Part shown: one piece after another, positions 5,382 to 6,517 of the stretch
Position numbering within the stretch: the stretch's first letter is position 1
Layout: the number at the start of each line of letters is the position of its first letter
Program-made: the position numbers and the translations under genes
The notes under the pieces: generated by a model
Told to the model about the DNA's origin: nothing
What the model saw: the letters and a program-made list of their open reading frames with translations, nothing else
The model's database searches: none
Assembly (NCBI GenBank): GCA_002478505.1
Contig: DLOP01000144.1
Span: forward strand, 13,158-19,674
DNA: 6,517 nucleotides
Direction of reading: 5' to 3'
Source of the DNA: Lachnospiraceae bacterium UBA7481
GTDB lineage: Bacteria; Bacillota; Clostridia; Lachnospirales; Lachnospiraceae

Positions 5382-6517
5382 TTACTTGTAAACATATCCC
5401 ATATTAGTCTTCACAAAATTCTTCAATTTTTCCTTTGCTTTCTGATGTCCCTGATTAGCTGCCTTGGCATAATACTGGTATGCCTGCTCGTGATCCTTGT
5501 TGACGCCCTTGCCAAAGGTGTAACAATAACCCAGAACATAATTGGCATTTTTCTCACCTTCTTCGACAGCCTGCTTCGCATAAGAGATCGCCTCCTCATA
5601 CATCTCCTGAGTCGGCTTGATGCCATAATCGCGGTCAGGGTCGCTTAAGCATATCGCAATCCTGTATTTTGCAAATCTGTCATTGCCAAGGATCTCCAGC
5701 AATTTTTTGTACCACTCTACCGCCTGTTTCGGATCCTTCTTTACACCGGTTCCGAAATCATAGCTGACTGCCACATTACGGATCGCCCGTTCATTGCCTT
5801 CCTTAGCCGCCTTTTCATTCCATGTAAACGCCGTCTTGGTGTCCTTCTTTACACCTTCGCCATACAGATAGCAGTTGCCCACCATCGCCATCGCATCCAC
5901 ATCACCAAGCTCCGCACATTTTAGATAATACTTAAATGCTTCCGCAGGATTCTTCTTCACACCGATGCCCTCGAGATGGATCCGTGCCAGAATCATATTT
6001 GCCAGCATCTGATCTTCCGGGTATTTCTTCATCAAATTCTCATCCGCCAGAGCTTCTTCCAGCTTTTTCTTCAATTCCTCCGGATCTTCTGGAAGCTCCT
6101 TACGGCTCCGCAGACACCACTCCGCCATATAGACCTTTGCCCGGTTCTTTCCATGCTCGCTTGCATCTTTTAAAAGCGGCGCTGCCAGCTTAAATGACTT
6201 CTCCTGATAATAAAGGATACCTAAGATTTCCTCAATCTCACAAAGTGTCTCTGTCATCTCTTTACCATCTGCAGGCTTGCCGGCCTTCTGGTCATACATA
6301 TGAAACTTATCTAATGCCGCCTCAAGATCTGTCCTTGCCGTCTCTACGGATTTTTTCGCCTTATTTAAAGCCTTTGTGCCCATATCCATCGCTTCGGCAC
6401 GCAATTCATCAATCTCTTTTTTTCTGCGCTCTTCTTCCGCCTTTTTGCGCTCTTCCTCTGCTTTACGCGCAGCCTCTTCCTCTGCCCGCTTGCGTTCTTC
6501 TTCCGCCTTTATGCGTT
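5382..6517 (-). CDS. Sel1-repeat (TPR-like) protein with charged coiled-coil region, N-terminus beyond window
   Basis: The frame is open to the right edge; 377 residues are visible. Residues 1 to about 40 are a charged coiled coil built on AEEERKK/AEEERRK units. A helical linker follows to about 165. The C-terminal part holds Sel1-like repeats marked by GIGVKKNP, GEGVKKDT, GTGVKKDP and GKGVNKDH at visible residues 183, 219, 255 and 335. The first three are exactly 36 residues apart; the 80-residue gap before the last holds a diverged unit. Sel1 repeats form alpha-solenoids that scaffold protein contacts, so the partner cannot be inferred. A TTG at 6404 could be called as a start but has continuous coding before it, so the true start is outside. 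No signal peptide or membrane segment is visible here. The gene ends at a strong terminator and is separate from the tRNA. Confidence 0.85.
   Translation of the reverse strand, partial: RIKAEEERKRAEEEAARKAEEERKKAEEERRKKEIDELRAEAMDMGTKALNKAKKSVETARTDLEAALDKFHMYDQKAGKPADGKEMTETLCEIEEILGILYYQEKSFKLAAPLLKDASEHGKNRAKVYMAEWCLRSRKELPEDPEELKKKLEEALADENLMKKYPEDQMLANMILARIHLEGIGVKKNPAEAFKYYLKCAELGDVDAMAMVGNCYLYGEGVKKDTKTAFTWNEKAAKEGNERAIRNVAVSYDFGTGVKKDPKQAVEWYKKLLEILGNDRFAKYRIAICLSDPDRDYGIKPTQEMYEEAISYAKQAVEEGEKNANYVLGYCYTFGKGVNKDHEQAYQYYAKAANQGHQKAKEKLKNFVKTNMGYVYK
6425..6517 (-). repeat. Degenerate 21-bp tandem repeats encoding AEEERK units
   Basis: Units beginning TGCG(C/T)TCTTC on the plus strand start at 6425, 6446 and 6491, with another beginning at 6512. 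The units at 6425 and 6491 agree at 19 of 21 positions, and those at 6425 and 6446 at 16 of 21. One extra codon breaks the 7-residue register near 6467. The array continues past the window edge and encodes the seven-residue charged coil of the Sel1-repeat protein. Such arrays can vary in copy number between strains. Confidence 0.7.

Noticed and set aside
6402..6404. TTG start making a 340-aa Sel1 protein
   Set aside because: The same frame continues upstream without a stop to the window edge in a coiled coil that clearly belongs to the protein.

Overview
The window looks like ordinary housekeeping chromosome from a low-to-mid GC Firmicute, most likely class Clostridia and probably a Lachnospiraceae-type gut anaerobe. 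The evidence is the run yicC-remA-gmk-rpoZ-rimO-pgsA-cinA, a RemA (DUF370) regulator, a short 77-aa omega subunit of clostridial type, A-rich Shine-Dalgarno sites and near-consensus sigma-A promoters. The family assignment comes from recall of gene order and protein style, not from a search. Every supported gene lies on the minus strand, so transcription runs from high to low coordinates.

Layout in transcriptional order. From the right edge to 5382 is the C-terminal part of a Sel1-repeat protein, entering the window through a charged coiled coil and ending at a strong terminator. A near-perfect promoter (TTGACT-17-TATAAT) then drives a single tRNA-Pro with anticodon AGG, closed by its own terminator. 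Next comes a tight block: yicC (endoribonuclease), remA (DNA-binding regulator), gmk (guanylate kinase) and rpoZ (RNA polymerase omega). remA and gmk both start with GTG and overlap by 11 nt. A rho-independent hairpin follows rpoZ and a weak promoter-like sequence overlaps it. After it come rimO (ribosomal protein S12 methylthiotransferase) and pgsA (phosphatidylglycerophosphate synthase), which overlap by 14 nt. A 251-nt gap (818-1068 up to the cinA ribosome binding site) holds two candidate promoters and an 85-nt palindrome in the probable cinA leader. cinA itself runs to the left edge but is broken.

The main anomaly is at the left end. Bases 1-55 are an inverted second copy of an internal piece of cinA (367-421). 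The two copies differ at four sites, all third codon positions and all transitions. The cinA reading frame runs into this piece and stops after about 251 native residues, losing its C-terminal amidase domain. The divergence pattern points to a second allele, for example from a related strain, joined at a contig end. It is more likely an assembly or amplification chimera than a biological rearrangement.

I see no CRISPR array, insertion sequence, phage gene or defence system. The points worth a second look are the cinA junction, the cinA-leader palindrome, the A34 proline tRNA and the terminator/promoter overlap before rimO. I do not see a previously undescribed multi-gene system here.
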